NCBI RefSeq assembly: GCF_007677875.1
Contig: NZ_VEDO01000009.1
Span: 124,001-188,000, forward strand
DNA from: Variovorax boronicumulans
GTDB taxonomy: Bacteria; Pseudomonadota; Gammaproteobacteria; Burkholderiales; Burkholderiaceae_C
DNA: 64,000 bases
Direction of reading: 5' to 3'
A model generated the notes under the pieces. The model saw only the letters and a list, made by a program, of their open reading frames with translations, had not been told where the DNA came from and did no database searches. Positions 49,846 to 58,981 of the stretch are shown piece by piece. The position numbers and the translations under genes are program-made. Position 1 is the stretch's first letter. Each line of letters opens with the position of its first letter.

Positions 49846-51423
49846 TCAGTTGACCTTGATCAGGCGCCAGTCGAGACGGTTGTCGGCACGGTGCACGACT
49901 TCGATGTTCTTCTTCATGGCCCAGGGGATGACCTGGTTGTACAGCGGCAGGTGCGAGACGTCTTCGTGCGAGAGGATCAGCGCCTTCTCGATGAGTTCGT
50001 TGCGGTTCTTGAGGTCGGTCTCGACCTTGATGCGCTCGACCAGCGCATCCATCTGCGGGTTGGAGTAGCGGCCCACGTTGTAGTTGCCGTCGCCGCCTGC
50101 GCCGACCGAGCGCACCAGCGATTGCAGGCTGTACAGCGCGTCGAAGGTCGGCACGCCCCAGCCCAGCATGTAGATGCTGGCCTCATAGCGCTGAATCATT
50201 GGGAAGTAGGTGACCAAGGGCAGCGTGCGCAGCTTGGCCTTCACGCCCACGCGCGCCCACATGGCCGTGATGGCCTGGCAGACTGCCTCGTCGTTGATGT
50301 AGCGGTTGTTGGGGCAGGCGAAGTCGACCTCGAAGCCCTGCGGGTAGCCGGCGTCGGCCAGCAGCTTTTGCGCGGCCTTGGCATCGTAGGGCCAGCGCAC
50401 GTCGGCCTTTTTGGTCCAGCCATTGACCTGCGGCGACACCAGCGTGCCGGTGCTCTCGCCCAGGCCGCGCAGCGTCACGCGCTGGATCGCGCTGATGTCG
50501 ATGGCCTGGTACAGCGCCTTGCGCACGCGCACATCCTTGAGCGGGTTCTTGCCCTTGACGCTGGAGCCCACGAGTTCGTCGCGGAACTGGTCCATGCCGA
50601 GGAACAGGGTGCGGTTCTCCACGCCGTCCATGACCTTCATGTCGGGGTTGCTGCGCAGCCGGCCCAGGTCCTGCGGGCTCGGGTCGAGCACGAAATCGGT
50701 CTCGCCCGAGAGCAACGCCGCGAGCCGCGTGGCCTGGGCCTTGATCGGCGTGTAGACGATCTCGGTCACGTTGCTGGCGTTCTTGCCCCAGTAATGCGGA
50801 TTGGCCACGAGCACCATGCGCTGGTCGGGCTGCCACTCCTTGAGCATGTAGGGGCCGGTGCCCATGGCGTTGCGGTGCGCGAAGGTCTCGTCCTGGGTCT
50901 TAATGTCCTTGGGCTCGACCGACTTGTTCTTCTCGGCCCAGGCTTTGCTCATGATGCGCAGCTCGGTCAGCTGGTTGACCAGCGTGGGCGTGGGCGCCTT
51001 GAGCATCACGTCGACCGTGTTGTCGTCGACCTTGACCACCTTGTCGATGCCCTGGGCGTAGACCGCGTAGTTGGAGGTCTTGGCCATGGCGCGCGTGAGC
51101 GAGAACACCACGTCGTCGGCGGAGAAGGGCGAGCCGTCGCTGAATTTCACGCCCTTGCGCAGCGTGAAGCGCATCTGCGTGGGGCTGATCTGCTTCCATT
51201 CCGTGGCCAGTTGCGGCTCGGGCTTGAAGGTCTTGCTGTTGTAGTAAACCAGCGAGTCGTACATGGAGGCATGCACGCCATTGCCGAGCGCGTTGTTCTG
51301 CGAATGGATGTCCATCGTGGGGATGTCGCTGGCACTGGACCATTTGAAGGTCTTGGCGTGCGCAGCACTTCCGAGGGTCAATGCGACGAATGCACCGGTA
51401 CAGAACAAAGCAATCTTTTGCAT
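49846..51423 (-). CDS. Peptide-type ABC substrate-binding protein (SBP_bac_5), copy 2
   Basis: 525 aa. Signal peptide MQKIALFCTGAFVALTLGSAAHA with a clear AHA cleavage site, then KTFKWSSASDIPTMD. Domain block FSDGSPFSADDVVFSLTRA and the Cys loop ACPNNRYINDEAVC are as in copy 1, so the two are paralogues in one operon, perhaps with different ligands. It is 76 bp downstream of the DUF3047 gene and may head the transport operon. Confidence 0.93.
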   Translation of the reverse strand: MQKIALFCTGAFVALTLGSAAHAKTFKWSSASDIPTMDIHSQNNALGNGVHASMYDSLVYYNSKTFKPEPQLATEWKQISPTQMRFTLRKGVKFSDGSPFSADDVVFSLTRAMAKTSNYAVYAQGIDKVVKVDDNTVDVMLKAPTPTLVNQLTELRIMSKAWAEKNKSVEPKDIKTQDETFAHRNAMGTGPYMLKEWQPDQRMVLVANPHYWGKNASNVTEIVYTPIKAQATRLAALLSGETDFVLDPSPQDLGRLRSNPDMKVMDGVENRTLFLGMDQFRDELVGSSVKGKNPLKDVRVRKALYQAIDISAIQRVTLRGLGESTGTLVSPQVNGWTKKADVRWPYDAKAAQKLLADAGYPQGFEVDFACPNNRYINDEAVCQAITAMWARVGVKAKLRTLPLVTYFPMIQRYEASIYMLGWGVPTFDALYSLQSLVRSVGAGGDGNYNVGRYSNPQMDALVERIKVETDLKNRNELIEKALILSHEDVSHLPLYNQVIPWAMKKNIEVVHRADNRLDWRLIKVN

Positions 51424-51499
51424 GGGCAGACTCTCAAAAAAAGAGATTCCACTATGCAACAAGCGGGCCAGCGCAGGCAGCCGGAGTTTCCCGATGCGC

Positions 51500-52261
51500 T
51501 CAGCGCGCGGCTTGCGTGCGCGGGCGCAGATCCAAAGGTCCGTACCAGGCCTGGACGCGGCTGCCGGTGTTGTCGGAGTCCGTCATGATGCCGACCGCGA
51601 GCAGCGCGCCCGGCTCTTCGCCGAAAGCCCGCACGAAATCGGCACGCACATCGCGTTCATAGTCGCGCCACTGGCCCAGACCACCAGAGCCGGACTCCAC
51701 CACGATCTTGCGGATGCGGTCGGTGCGCGGGTTCAGGATCACGCTGTTCTGCGCGCGGGTGTTGCACCACACATACATCAGCGTCGCGTAGGGCATCTCC
51801 TCGCCCGTCAGCGCGCGCGCGAGTTCGGACAGCATCGCGTTCTTGGCGGAAAAGCGGCTGCGGTCGCCCTCGAAGGCCAGCACAAGGCGAACCGGCGCAT
51901 CATCCGCGTCGCGGGCGGCCATGTCGGCACCGGCGATCAGCGCGGGCACCTTCCAGGAGAACGCCAGCTGGCCCAAGTCGTCCGCCGGTACATGCACCAG
52001 CTTGCGCACCATGCTGGCCGAGGCGTCTGCGGTCACGGCAAGGGCCGCGCGGCCATCGGTCCGAACCGGGTCGAACTGCGTCTCGCGCTTTCCGGGCAGC
52101 GCCAGGTGCTGCCATGGCTTGCCATCCAGCTGCGGCAACGAGGCTTTGCCCCATGGGGTCTGGGCGATGGCGGCCACTGCTGCCGGCACGTCCGTCTCCG
52201 CACGCCAGGATGCGCATCCCAGCAATTGAATCGCCACCAGGGCCACCAGCACGAAGCGCAT
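51500..52261 (-). CDS. DUF3047 lipoprotein
   Basis: 253 aa. Lipobox LLGC (C16) after a short signal (MRFVLVALVAIQ), so probably outer-membrane anchored. The rest matches the DUF3047 pattern: RKLVHVPADDLGQLAFSWKV, VRLVLAFEGD, YATLMYVW, VVESGSGGLGQWRDYERDV and a GIMTDSDNTGS end. Function unknown; the fold is probably a beta-sandwich. In-frame ATG codons at 52276 and 52288 are less suitable starts. Confidence 0.83.
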   Translation of the reverse strand: MRFVLVALVAIQLLGCASWRAETDVPAAVAAIAQTPWGKASLPQLDGKPWQHLALPGKRETQFDPVRTDGRAALAVTADASASMVRKLVHVPADDLGQLAFSWKVPALIAGADMAARDADDAPVRLVLAFEGDRSRFSAKNAMLSELARALTGEEMPYATLMYVWCNTRAQNSVILNPRTDRIRKIVVESGSGGLGQWRDYERDVRADFVRAFGEEPGALLAVGIMTDSDNTGSRVQAWYGPLDLRPRTQAAR

Positions 52262-52293
52262 CGGTCCACATCCCATCAAAAACAGCACGCACG

Positions 52294-52326
52294 AAAAAGC
52301 CGCCGGTCTTGCGACGCGGCGGCTTT
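52294..52326 (-). terminator. Rho-independent terminator of the porin gene
   Basis: AAAGCCGCC and GGCGGCTTT arms around a 13-nt loop; on the minus strand the stem is followed by a T run. It lies 42 bp past the porin stop, between it and the DUF3047 gene. Confidence 0.85.
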
Positions 52327-52367
52327 ATACATTGCAATCGTCAAGCTGCGCTCAGGCAGCCCTTGGA

Positions 52368-53435
52368 TTAGAACGTGTGGACAACGCCCAGGCCGACGGC
52401 GTAGGGGTTGGCGGAGGCAGCTGCGCGACCATTCGGCACAGCAACCACGGCGTTCTGGTCGTAGCCCTTCACGAAATCGACATACAGGCGGGTGCGCTTG
52501 GACAGGGCGTAGTTCGCGAACAGTTCCAGAGCCTTGATGTCTGCATCGGTGTTGCGAGCGTAGGCAACGCCCACGTTGGCGGGGCCGAAGGGAGCCACAG
52601 CGGCCAGAGTCCAGCCCTTACCGCCCGAGAGCTGACCACCGTTCGTGGTGAACGTGTTGTAGCCATCAATGCCTTCGCTTTCACGACGGTTGTAGGTCGC
52701 AGCCAGCTTGACCACTTGCAGGTCGTAGCTAGCGCCGACTGCATAAGCGGTGCGCAGGCCTTCGCGGGCCTTGGTTTCGGCCACAGCGCTGACAGACAGC
52801 GGGCCATTGGCGAACGTGGCGCCGAGGCTGTACTGGTTCTTAGCCGTGTCAGGAACGCCAACACCTTGCACGCCACCTTGGTCACCCTTCGCGGTGAAAC
52901 CGGCACGCATCGTGAAGCCACCGAAGTTCGGCGTCACGTACTGCAGCTGGCTGCTACGGCGCGAGGAACCATACCAGGTCACAGCGCTAATGCCAGCGCG
53001 ATCGTAAGCGGACGAGTAGGACGTGCCGTTGAAGTCATAGGCGCCCATCACCTTGGCACCAATGGAGGAAGAGCGGCCCAGCTGAATAGCACCCCAGCCA
53101 GCACCTTCCAGGCCGACCCAGGCTTCACGGGTGAAGGCGAGTGCACCGTTGGAAGCACCAGCACCGCTGGACAGGTCCAGACCACCGGATTGCAGGTTGA
53201 AGTTGGCCTTCAGACCGCCGCCCAGGTCTTCCGAACCACGGAAACCGATCACGGACGTGCTGTTGAAGCCGTCTTGACCAGCGGAATAACCTTCACCGTT
53301 GTTCATGCCCCACTTGCCGTCCTTGACCTTACCGAAGCCGACGTCCAGCACGCCGTACAGGGTCACGTAGGACTGGGCCATGGCAGCGCCGGACGTAGCA
53401 GCCAGCACGGCCAAAGCGATCAGACTCTTTTTCAT
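52368..53435 (-). CDS. General porin (Omp32-like)
   Basis: 355 aa outer-membrane 16-strand beta-barrel. Signal peptide [20 protein letters not shown] with cleavage before [12 protein letters not shown], the usual first strand of Burkholderiales trimeric porins. [15 protein letters not shown] and a terminal Phe (VVHTF), needed for barrel assembly, are present. Codon use is that of a highly expressed gene. A leader of more than 100 bp with a stem-loop precedes it. Confidence 0.95.
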   Translation of the reverse strand: MKKSLIALAVLAATSGAAMAQSYVTLYGVLDVGFGKVKDGKWGMNNGEGYSAGQDGFNSTSVIGFRGSEDLGGGLKANFNLQSGGLDLSSGAGASNGALAFTREAWVGLEGAGWGAIQLGRSSSIGAKVMGAYDFNGTSYSSAYDRAGISAVTWYGSSRRSSQLQYVTPNFGGFTMRAGFTAKGDQGGVQGVGVPDTAKNQYSLGATFANGPLSVSAVAETKAREGLRTAYAVGASYDLQVVKLAATYNRRESEGIDGYNTFTTNGGQLSGGKGWTLAAVAPFGPANVGVAYARNTDADIKALELFANYALSKRTRLYVDFVKGYDQNAVVAVPNGRAAASANPYAVGLGVVHTF

Positions 53436-53527
53436 TGCGAGATTCTCCAAGGTTAAACAGAGGGCTCCGGTTCGAAGAGACCGCGTCGTGCTTGAGCACT
53501 TTTGTTCGATCTCGCCGGAGTCCCGGG

Positions 53528-53550
53528 CCAACCTCCTTTTGGGAAGTTGG
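53528..53550 (-). promoter_or_regulatory. Stem-loop in the porin mRNA leader
   Basis: CCAACCTCC and GGAAGTTGG pair (one G-T) around a short TTTTG loop, about 95 bp upstream of the porin start. On the porin mRNA it exposes or hides an AGGAGGT-like stretch. Possible site for sRNA control or mRNA stability; purely structural evidence. Confidence 0.4.
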
Positions 53551-53709
53551 GCGTATTGCACCAGAACAGGTGACCTTGGGCAAAAGAAAAGGCCGAATAA
53601 GACTGTATTTCGTCGCTTGATTACAACAACTGACGGACAGGTGCCAAGCCCGGCCCGCATGCGCCGGCAGGCCCCAGGTTTCTATACTCGGGTTTTCCCA
53701 AATACGACC

Positions 53710-54327
53710 ATGGACACCTTGCTCAGCACCGTCGATGCAGCCCTCCGAACGGTCTTCGTGCCGGCGCGCGCCAGCCGGCCATGCCCGACCCTGCCCGCGC
53801 AGGCCACGGCGCTGGAGACCAAGGAGAAGCAGTTGTCGGGCGCGCTGATGCGCGTCAACCATGTCGGCGAGGTCTGCGCCCAGGCGCTCTACACGGGCCA
53901 GGCCCTGGCCACGCGCGATCCGGCGCTGCGTGCCCATTTCGAGGAAGCCAGCCGTGAGGAAACCGACCACCTGGCGTGGACGGCCGAGCGGTTGCAGGAA
54001 CTGGGCGCGCGCCCTTCGCTGCTCAATCCGGTCTGGTACGCCGGCGCCTTCGCGCTCGGTTTCGTGGCCGGCAAGATCGGTGACAGGCTGAGCCTGGGCT
54101 TCGTGGTCGAGACCGAAAAGCAGGTGGCCGAACATCTGGATTCGCACCTGGACCGCCTGCCGCAGAACGACCACGCGTCGCGCGCCATCGTGGCCCAGAT
54201 GCGCGACGACGAGTTGCGCCACGCGCACGATGCGACGCTGGCGGGCGCCGCCCCGCTCCCGCGGGTTGCCAAGGGCCTGATGCGCATGGCGGCAAAGGTC
54301 ATGACGACCACCGCCCACCGCATCTGA
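53710..54327 (+). CDS. coq7: 2-polyprenyl-3-methyl-6-methoxy-1,4-benzoquinol hydroxylase (Coq7)
   Basis: 205 aa di-iron monooxygenase for the penultimate ring hydroxylation of ubiquinone. Carboxylate ligands are in NHVGEV, EETDH (ExxH), VVETEKQ and DDELRHA (second ExxH), the Coq7 pattern. Used by many beta-proteobacteria in place of UbiF. A -10 (TATACT at about 53682) lies close upstream. Start ATG 53710. Confidence 0.95.
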   Translation: MDTLLSTVDAALRTVFVPARASRPCPTLPAQATALETKEKQLSGALMRVNHVGEVCAQALYTGQALATRDPALRAHFEEASREETDHLAWTAERLQELGARPSLLNPVWYAGAFALGFVAGKIGDRLSLGFVVETEKQVAEHLDSHLDRLPQNDHASRAIVAQMRDDELRHAHDATLAGAAPLPRVAKGLMRMAAKVMTTTAHRI

Positions 54328-54334
54328 GCGTTGC

Positions 54335-54784
54335 TCAGCCTTCCTTGAGCTCGAAGCTGGTCACGATCTCGGCGGTCTTGCCGAGCATGATGGTGGCCGA
54401 GCAGTACTTGTCGTGGCTCATGGCGATGGCACGCTCCACCGCGGCAGCGGGCAGGTCTTTGCCCGTGACTGTGAAGTGCATCTGGATGCGCGTGAAGACC
54501 TTGGGGTCGGTATCGGCGCGCTCGGCGCTGAGCTTGACCGAGCAGCCGCGCACATCGTGCCGGCCGCGCTTGAGGATCAGCACCACGTCGTAGGCCGTGC
54601 AGCCGCCGGCACCGGCCAGCACGGTCTCCATGGGGCGCGGCGCCAAGTTGCGCCCGCCGTTCTCGGGCCGGGCCGCGTCCGGCGCGCCGTCCATCGCCAG
54701 CACGTGGCCGCTGCCGGTTTCCGCCACGAACCCCATGCCCGACTGCGTCCCGGCGGCGCCGGTCCAGCTCACTGTGCATTCCAT
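54335..54784 (-). CDS. OsmC family peroxiredoxin-like protein
   Basis: 149 aa. The two redox cysteines are in AGAGGCTAYD and HDKYCSATI, the OsmC/Ohr arrangement, so it probably reduces organic hydroperoxides. The sequence PMETVLAGAGGC is typical of the YhfA-like OsmC branch. Convergent with coq7 (7 bp between stops). Confidence 0.92.
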   Translation of the reverse strand: MECTVSWTGAAGTQSGMGFVAETGSGHVLAMDGAPDAARPENGGRNLAPRPMETVLAGAGGCTAYDVVLILKRGRHDVRGCSVKLSAERADTDPKVFTRIQMHFTVTGKDLPAAAVERAIAMSHDKYCSATIMLGKTAEIVTSFELKEG

Positions 54785-54910
54785 CTCTCGGTACTCCCTG
54801 TGTTGTTCAAGCTGAACAGCGTTGCGAAATTGCCGAATTCTTCACGAAATTTCACCGCTGACATGTCACGCAATGCTGCGTCGCACAAAAATACTGGCTA
54901 TACTCCATCC

Positions 54911-54997
54911 ATCGCGTCGCAAGTCGGCGCACCGATTGTCTCCTCCACCCTCCGAAAAGGTGGATTGGCCCCGAACCGCAAGGTTCGGGGCTTTTTT
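54911..54997 (+). ncRNA. Candidate small RNA (or ilvA leader) with terminator
   Basis: A good -10 (TATACT, 54899-54904) with a poor -35 precedes a stretch of about 87 nt that can form three hairpins: TCGG/CCGA, TCCACC/GGTGGA, and a 9-bp terminator stem CCCCGAACC/GGTTCGGGG with GCAA loop and six T. A CU-rich single strand (TCTCCTCC) between the first two could pair with Shine-Dalgarno sites. The terminator ends 88 bp before ilvA, so it could instead be an attenuator. Confidence 0.5.
54969..54997 (+). terminator. Rho-independent terminator upstream of ilvA
   Basis: CCCCGAACC, GCAA, GGTTCGGGG, C and TTTTTT. No protein gene on the plus strand ends here, so it must end a short non-coding transcript or act as an attenuator. 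Confidence 0.88.
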
Positions 54998-55084
54998 CTT
55001 TGTGGCGTCGGTTGGCGCTGCGGGACGGGTTGGCGGGTTCTCTATGATCCGCGCTCCCCGCATCTGCCGGCCCTGCTCCATCCC

Positions 55085-56647
55085 ATGCCTTCGACCAAGC
55101 GCCTGTCCCCCGCCGACTACCTCAAGAAAATCCTGACTGCCCGGGTCTACGACGTGGCGACCGAGTCGGCGCTGGAGCCAGCCAAGAGCCTCAGCCAGCG
55201 CCTGCACAACACGGTGCTGCTCAAGCGCGAGGACCAGCAGCCGGTGTTCAGCTTCAAGCTGCGCGGCGCGTACAACAAGATGGCGCACCTCACGCCGGCA
55301 CAGTTGAAAAAGGGGGTGATCTGCGCCTCGGCCGGCAACCATGCCCAGGGCGTTGCCATGAGCGCGCGCAAGCTCGGCACCCGCGCCGTGGTGGTGATGC
55401 CGACGACCACACCGCAGCTCAAGATCGATGCGGTGCGCGGCTTCGGTGGCGAGGTCGTGTTGCACGGCGACAGCTACAGCGACGCCTACCAGCACGCCGC
55501 CAAGCTCGAGAAGAAGGAAGGCCTGACCTTCGTCCACCCCTTCGACGACCCCGACGTGATCGCCGGCCAGGGCACCATCGCCATGGAGATCCTGCGCCAG
55601 CTCCAAGGCCTGGGGACGCAGCACCTGGACGCCGTGTTCGTCGCCATCGGCGGCGGCGGGCTGATCTCGGGCGTGGCCAACTACATCAAGGCCGTGCGGC
55701 CGGAGACCAAGGTCATCGGCGTGCAGATGACCGATTCCGATGCCATGGCCCGCTCCGTCGCGGCGGGCAAGCGCGTGACGCTGGACGACGTGGGCCTGTT
55801 CTCCGACGGCACGGCCGTCAAGCTGGTCGGCGAGGAGACCTTCCGCGTCGCGCGCGGCCTGGTTGACGACTTCGTGCGGGTCGACACCGACGCCGTCTGC
55901 GCCGCCATCAAGGACGTCTTCGTCGACACGCGCAGCATCGTCGAACCGGCCGGCGCGCTCGCCGTGGCCGCGATCAAGCAGTACGTGGCCACCCATAAAA
56001 CGCGCGGCGAGACCTACGCCGCCATCCTGTGCGGCGCCAACATGAACTTCGACCGGCTGCGCTTCGTCGCCGAGCGGGCCGAGGTCGGCGAGGAGCGCGA
56101 AGCCCTGTTCGCAGTCACCATCCCCGAGGAACGCGGCAGCTTCCGCCGCTTTTGCGAGGTGGTCGGCCAGCTGCCCGGCGGCCCGCGCAACGTGACCGAG
56201 TTCAACTACCGCATCAGCGACGCGGCCCAGGCCCATGTGTTCGTGGGCCTGACCACCCATGGCAAGGGCGAGTCCGCCAAGCTGGCCACGCGCTTCGTGC
56301 GCAGCGGCTTCGAGGCCATCGACCTCACGCACGACGAGCTGGCCAAGGAGCACGTGCGCCACATGGTGGGCGGCCGCTCGGCGCTGGCACGCGACGAACG
56401 CCTGCTGCGCTTCACCTTCCCCGAGCGCCCCGGCGCGCTGCTCAAGTTTCTGAGCCTCATGAAGCCGAACTGGAACATCAGCCTGTTCCACTACCGCAAC
56501 CAGGGCGCCGACTACGGCCGCATCCTGGTCGGCATGCAGGTGCCGGCCGCCGAAGCCAAGGCCTTCGGCAAGTTCCTGGACCAGCTGGACTATCCCTGGG
56601 TCGAAGAGACCGCCAACCCGGTCTACCGCCTGTTCCTGCGCGCCTGA
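55085..56647 (+). CDS. ilvA: Threonine dehydratase, biosynthetic
   Basis: 520 aa PLP enzyme that converts threonine to 2-oxobutyrate, the first step to isoleucine. PLP lysine K58 is in SFKLRGAYNKM, and the phosphate loop is GGGGLISGV. A C-terminal regulatory region with two ACT-like domains (about 340-520) indicates the isoleucine-inhibited biosynthetic form. Start ATG 55085 (MPSTKRLSPADYL); no strong RBS. Confidence 0.96.
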   Translation: MPSTKRLSPADYLKKILTARVYDVATESALEPAKSLSQRLHNTVLLKREDQQPVFSFKLRGAYNKMAHLTPAQLKKGVICASAGNHAQGVAMSARKLGTRAVVVMPTTTPQLKIDAVRGFGGEVVLHGDSYSDAYQHAAKLEKKEGLTFVHPFDDPDVIAGQGTIAMEILRQLQGLGTQHLDAVFVAIGGGGLISGVANYIKAVRPETKVIGVQMTDSDAMARSVAAGKRVTLDDVGLFSDGTAVKLVGEETFRVARGLVDDFVRVDTDAVCAAIKDVFVDTRSIVEPAGALAVAAIKQYVATHKTRGETYAAILCGANMNFDRLRFVAERAEVGEEREALFAVTIPEERGSFRRFCEVVGQLPGGPRNVTEFNYRISDAAQAHVFVGLTTHGKGESAKLATRFVRSGFEAIDLTHDELAKEHVRHMVGGRSALARDERLLRFTFPERPGALLKFLSLMKPNWNISLFHYRNQGADYGRILVGMQVPAAEAKAFGKFLDQLDYPWVEETANPVYRLFLRA

Positions 56648-56651
56648 GCCC

Positions 56652-57458
56652 GTGCAACAGGCTGTCCGCCACTACCTGGTCGCGCTGCAATTCTTCACGC
56701 GCGTGCCGGTGACGGGCCGGCTGGCGGCCTGGGTCGGCTTCGACCAGGGCATGTTGCGGGCGGCCGCGGCGCACTTCCCGGGCGTCGGCTGGCTGGTCGC
56801 GGGCTGTGCCTGCTGCGTCAGCGCCGTGCTTTGGTGGCTGTTGCCCGCCCAAGGTTTCACGCCGCTGGCGGTGGCCGCGCTGGGCACCGTAGCCACCGTG
56901 CTCATGACCGGGGGCTTCCACGAGGACGGCCTGGCCGACGTGGCCGACGGCCTGGGCGGCAGCCTGGACCGCGAGCGCGCGCTGGACATCATGAAGGACT
57001 CGCGCATCGGCGCCTTTGGCGCCATGGCGCTGGTGCTGGGCCTGGTCTCCAAGATCGCCCTGCTGGCCGTGCTGGGCGGTGGCGGCCTCGCGCCGCTGCT
57101 GTGGGCCCTGCTGGGCGGGCACGTGCTGTCGCGTCTGCTGCCGCTGGCCCTGCCCATGCTGCTGCCGCACGTGGGCGACACCGCCCGCTCCAAGGCCAAG
57201 CCGCTGGCCGACCAGATCGACGTGCGCACCTTGCGCCTGGGCACGCTCTGGTGCCTGCCCGCGCTGCTCGGCGTCGCGTTCGGGCAGGGCCTGGCCTTTG
57301 CGCTGTACGCCTGCACCGGCGCCGTGCTGGCGGCGGCCTGGATGTTCCGCTGGTTCCGCCAGCGGCTGCAGGGCTTCACGGGCGACGCGCTGGGTGCGAC
57401 GCAGCAGGTCTGCGAGATCGCCTTCTACCTGGGCGCTGCCTGCGCGCTGGGCCGCTGA
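56652..57458 (+). CDS. cobS: Adenosylcobinamide-GDP ribazoletransferase (cobalamin synthase)
   Basis: 268 aa membrane enzyme joining adenosylcobinamide-GDP and alpha-ribazole(-phosphate) at the end of cobalamin assembly. The motif GGFHEDGLADVADGLGG with ERALDIMKDSRIGAFG is diagnostic. Several helices. GTG start at 56652, 4 bp after ilvA. Overlaps the cobC-like gene (TGATG). Confidence 0.94.
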   Translation: MQQAVRHYLVALQFFTRVPVTGRLAAWVGFDQGMLRAAAAHFPGVGWLVAGCACCVSAVLWWLLPAQGFTPLAVAALGTVATVLMTGGFHEDGLADVADGLGGSLDRERALDIMKDSRIGAFGAMALVLGLVSKIALLAVLGGGGLAPLLWALLGGHVLSRLLPLALPMLLPHVGDTARSKAKPLADQIDVRTLRLGTLWCLPALLGVAFGQGLAFALYACTGAVLAAAWMFRWFRQRLQGFTGDALGATQQVCEIAFYLGAACALGR

Positions 57459-58021
57459 TGCGGCTGTGGCTGGTGCGCCACCCGCAGGTGCTGTTGGCGC
57501 CCGGCATCTGCTATGGGGCCAGCGACGTGCCGGCCGATCCGGCCCACACCGTCCAGTGCGCCATGCGGCTGGCCCGGCAGTTGCCCCATGGTCTCGCCGG
57601 CGCCTGCTCGCCGCTGGTGCGCTGCCGCGGGCTGGCCGATGCACTGGCGGCGTTGCGCCCTGACCTGCATTGCCCGACCGATGCACGCCTGGCCGAGATG
57701 GACTTCGGTCGCTGGGAGGGCCAGCATTGGGACAGCATCGGCCGCGCCGCCATGAACGCGTGGACCGAAGACTTCGCCCAACACCGCCCGGGCGACGGCG
57801 AATCGGTGGGCGGCTTCGTCGCGCGCGTGGCGTCGGCCCTGCAGACCGTGACGGCGACGGCTGAGCCGCAGGCCCTGTGGATCACGCATGCCGGCGTCAT
57901 CAAGGCCGTCCGCTGGTTGCTGGCGAACGAGGGACCGCTCGAGCGCGCGGACCAGTGGCCGACCGAGAGTGTGGCCTGCGGCGACTGGTGCGTGCTGGAG
58001 CTGCCTGCGCCTAGCGCGTGA
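57458..58021 (+). CDS. Histidine phosphatase, alpha-ribazole phosphatase-like (CobC)
   Basis: 187 aa. The catalytic motif is VRHP where RHG is usual, followed by GICYGASDVP typical of CobC, EMDFGRWEG, and ITHAGVIKA with the second His. It probably removes the phosphate from alpha-ribazole-5-phosphate for CobS, its coupled neighbour. The 3' end overlaps the convergent gspC by 11 bp. Confidence 0.87.
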   Translation: MRLWLVRHPQVLLAPGICYGASDVPADPAHTVQCAMRLARQLPHGLAGACSPLVRCRGLADALAALRPDLHCPTDARLAEMDFGRWEGQHWDSIGRAAMNAWTEDFAQHRPGDGESVGGFVARVASALQTVTATAEPQALWITHAGVIKAVRWLLANEGPLERADQWPTESVACGDWCVLELPAPSA

Positions 58022-58484
58022 TCGGCGGCAATTCCAGCGTGGCGAGCGGATCGGCATCGGGCGACGCCGCCAGCACCGCCTTGCGCGCGCCGACCGAGGT
58101 CAACCGCACGCCCGGCTCAATCTCGGCACCGACGCGAAAGGGCTTGGGCGGCTGGCCAGCGATGGCGATCAGCGCTGCACCACCCTGGCGCCGGTCGGCC
58201 ACGACACCGGTCAGCACATAGCGGTTACTGGTCGCGACCGGGGCGGCCGCGGCCACCTGGACCGTGGCTCCCAGCGCGCGGCCCACCGCGGTGGCGTCGG
58301 CCTGCGCCAAGGCGGCCTTGGCCACGGGCGCCGTCGCCCCCTCGTCGCGGGGCCCTGCCAGACGCAGCGCCCAGAATGCCACGCTGAGGGCGGCCAGCAC
58401 CCACACCAACACGGTCACGAGCCGCACAGGCCAGGGATTCGCCGCGCGCGCGGACGGAAAGGAAGCTGGAGCGGTTCGCAACAT
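58011..58484 (-). CDS. gspC: Type II secretion protein C (GspC, short form)
   Basis: 157 aa inner-membrane protein: one N-terminal helix (about 22-42), then a periplasmic homology region (VQVAAAAPVATSNRYVLTGVVADRRQGGAALIAI) that docks on the secretin. It lacks the PDZ or coiled-coil C-terminal domain of enterobacterial GspC. It is divergent from gspG with only 49 bp between starts, so the promoters must overlap. Confidence 0.82.
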   Translation of the reverse strand: MLRTAPASFPSARAANPWPVRLVTVLVWVLAALSVAFWALRLAGPRDEGATAPVAKAALAQADATAVGRALGATVQVAAAAPVATSNRYVLTGVVADRRQGGAALIAIAGQPPKPFRVGAEIEPGVRLTSVGARKAVLAASPDADPLATLELPPITR

Positions 58485-58533
58485 GCGCGGATTATCATGG
58501 AACGCTTCGCCCCCGCAGCGCTCCACATCTCCC

Positions 58534-58971
58534 ATGAATCTGCTGTCCCGTTCCCGCCGCCGCATCCAGGCCGGCTTCACCCTGATCGAACTGATGGTCG
58601 TGCTGGTCATCATCGGCGTGCTGGCCGCGCTGATCGTGCCCAACGTGCTGGACCGCGCCGACGACGCCCGCGCCACCGCTGCCAAGACCGACGTGACCAA
58701 CCTCATGCAGGCGCTGCGGATGTACCGCCTGGACAACCAGCGCTACCCGACGGGCGAGCAAGGCCTGCAGGCCTTGCTGACCAAGCCGACCACCAACCCG
58801 GTGCCGTTGAACTGGAAGCCCTACCTGGAGAAGCTGCCGAACGACCCCTGGGGCCGCCCCTACCAGTACCTCAACCCCGGCGTGAAAGGCGAGATCGACG
58901 TGATGTCCTTCGGCGCCGACGGCCAGCCGGGCGGCGAGGGCAAAGATGCGGACATCGGCAGCTGGCAGTAG
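58534..58971 (+). CDS. gspG: Type II secretion major pseudopilin GspG
   Basis: 145 aa. Prepilin site RIQAG|FTLIEL (cleavage after G14, Glu at +5), hydrophobic N-helix, then the calcium-binding C-terminal region with DPWGRPYQY and GADGQPGGEGKDADI. Major subunit of the pseudopilus that pushes folded exoproteins through the secretin. Confidence 0.96.
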   Translation: MNLLSRSRRRIQAGFTLIELMVVLVIIGVLAALIVPNVLDRADDARATAAKTDVTNLMQALRMYRLDNQRYPTGEQGLQALLTKPTTNPVPLNWKPYLEKLPNDPWGRPYQYLNPGVKGEIDVMSFGADGQPGGEGKDADIGSWQ

Positions 58972-58981
58972 GCCGGCGACC

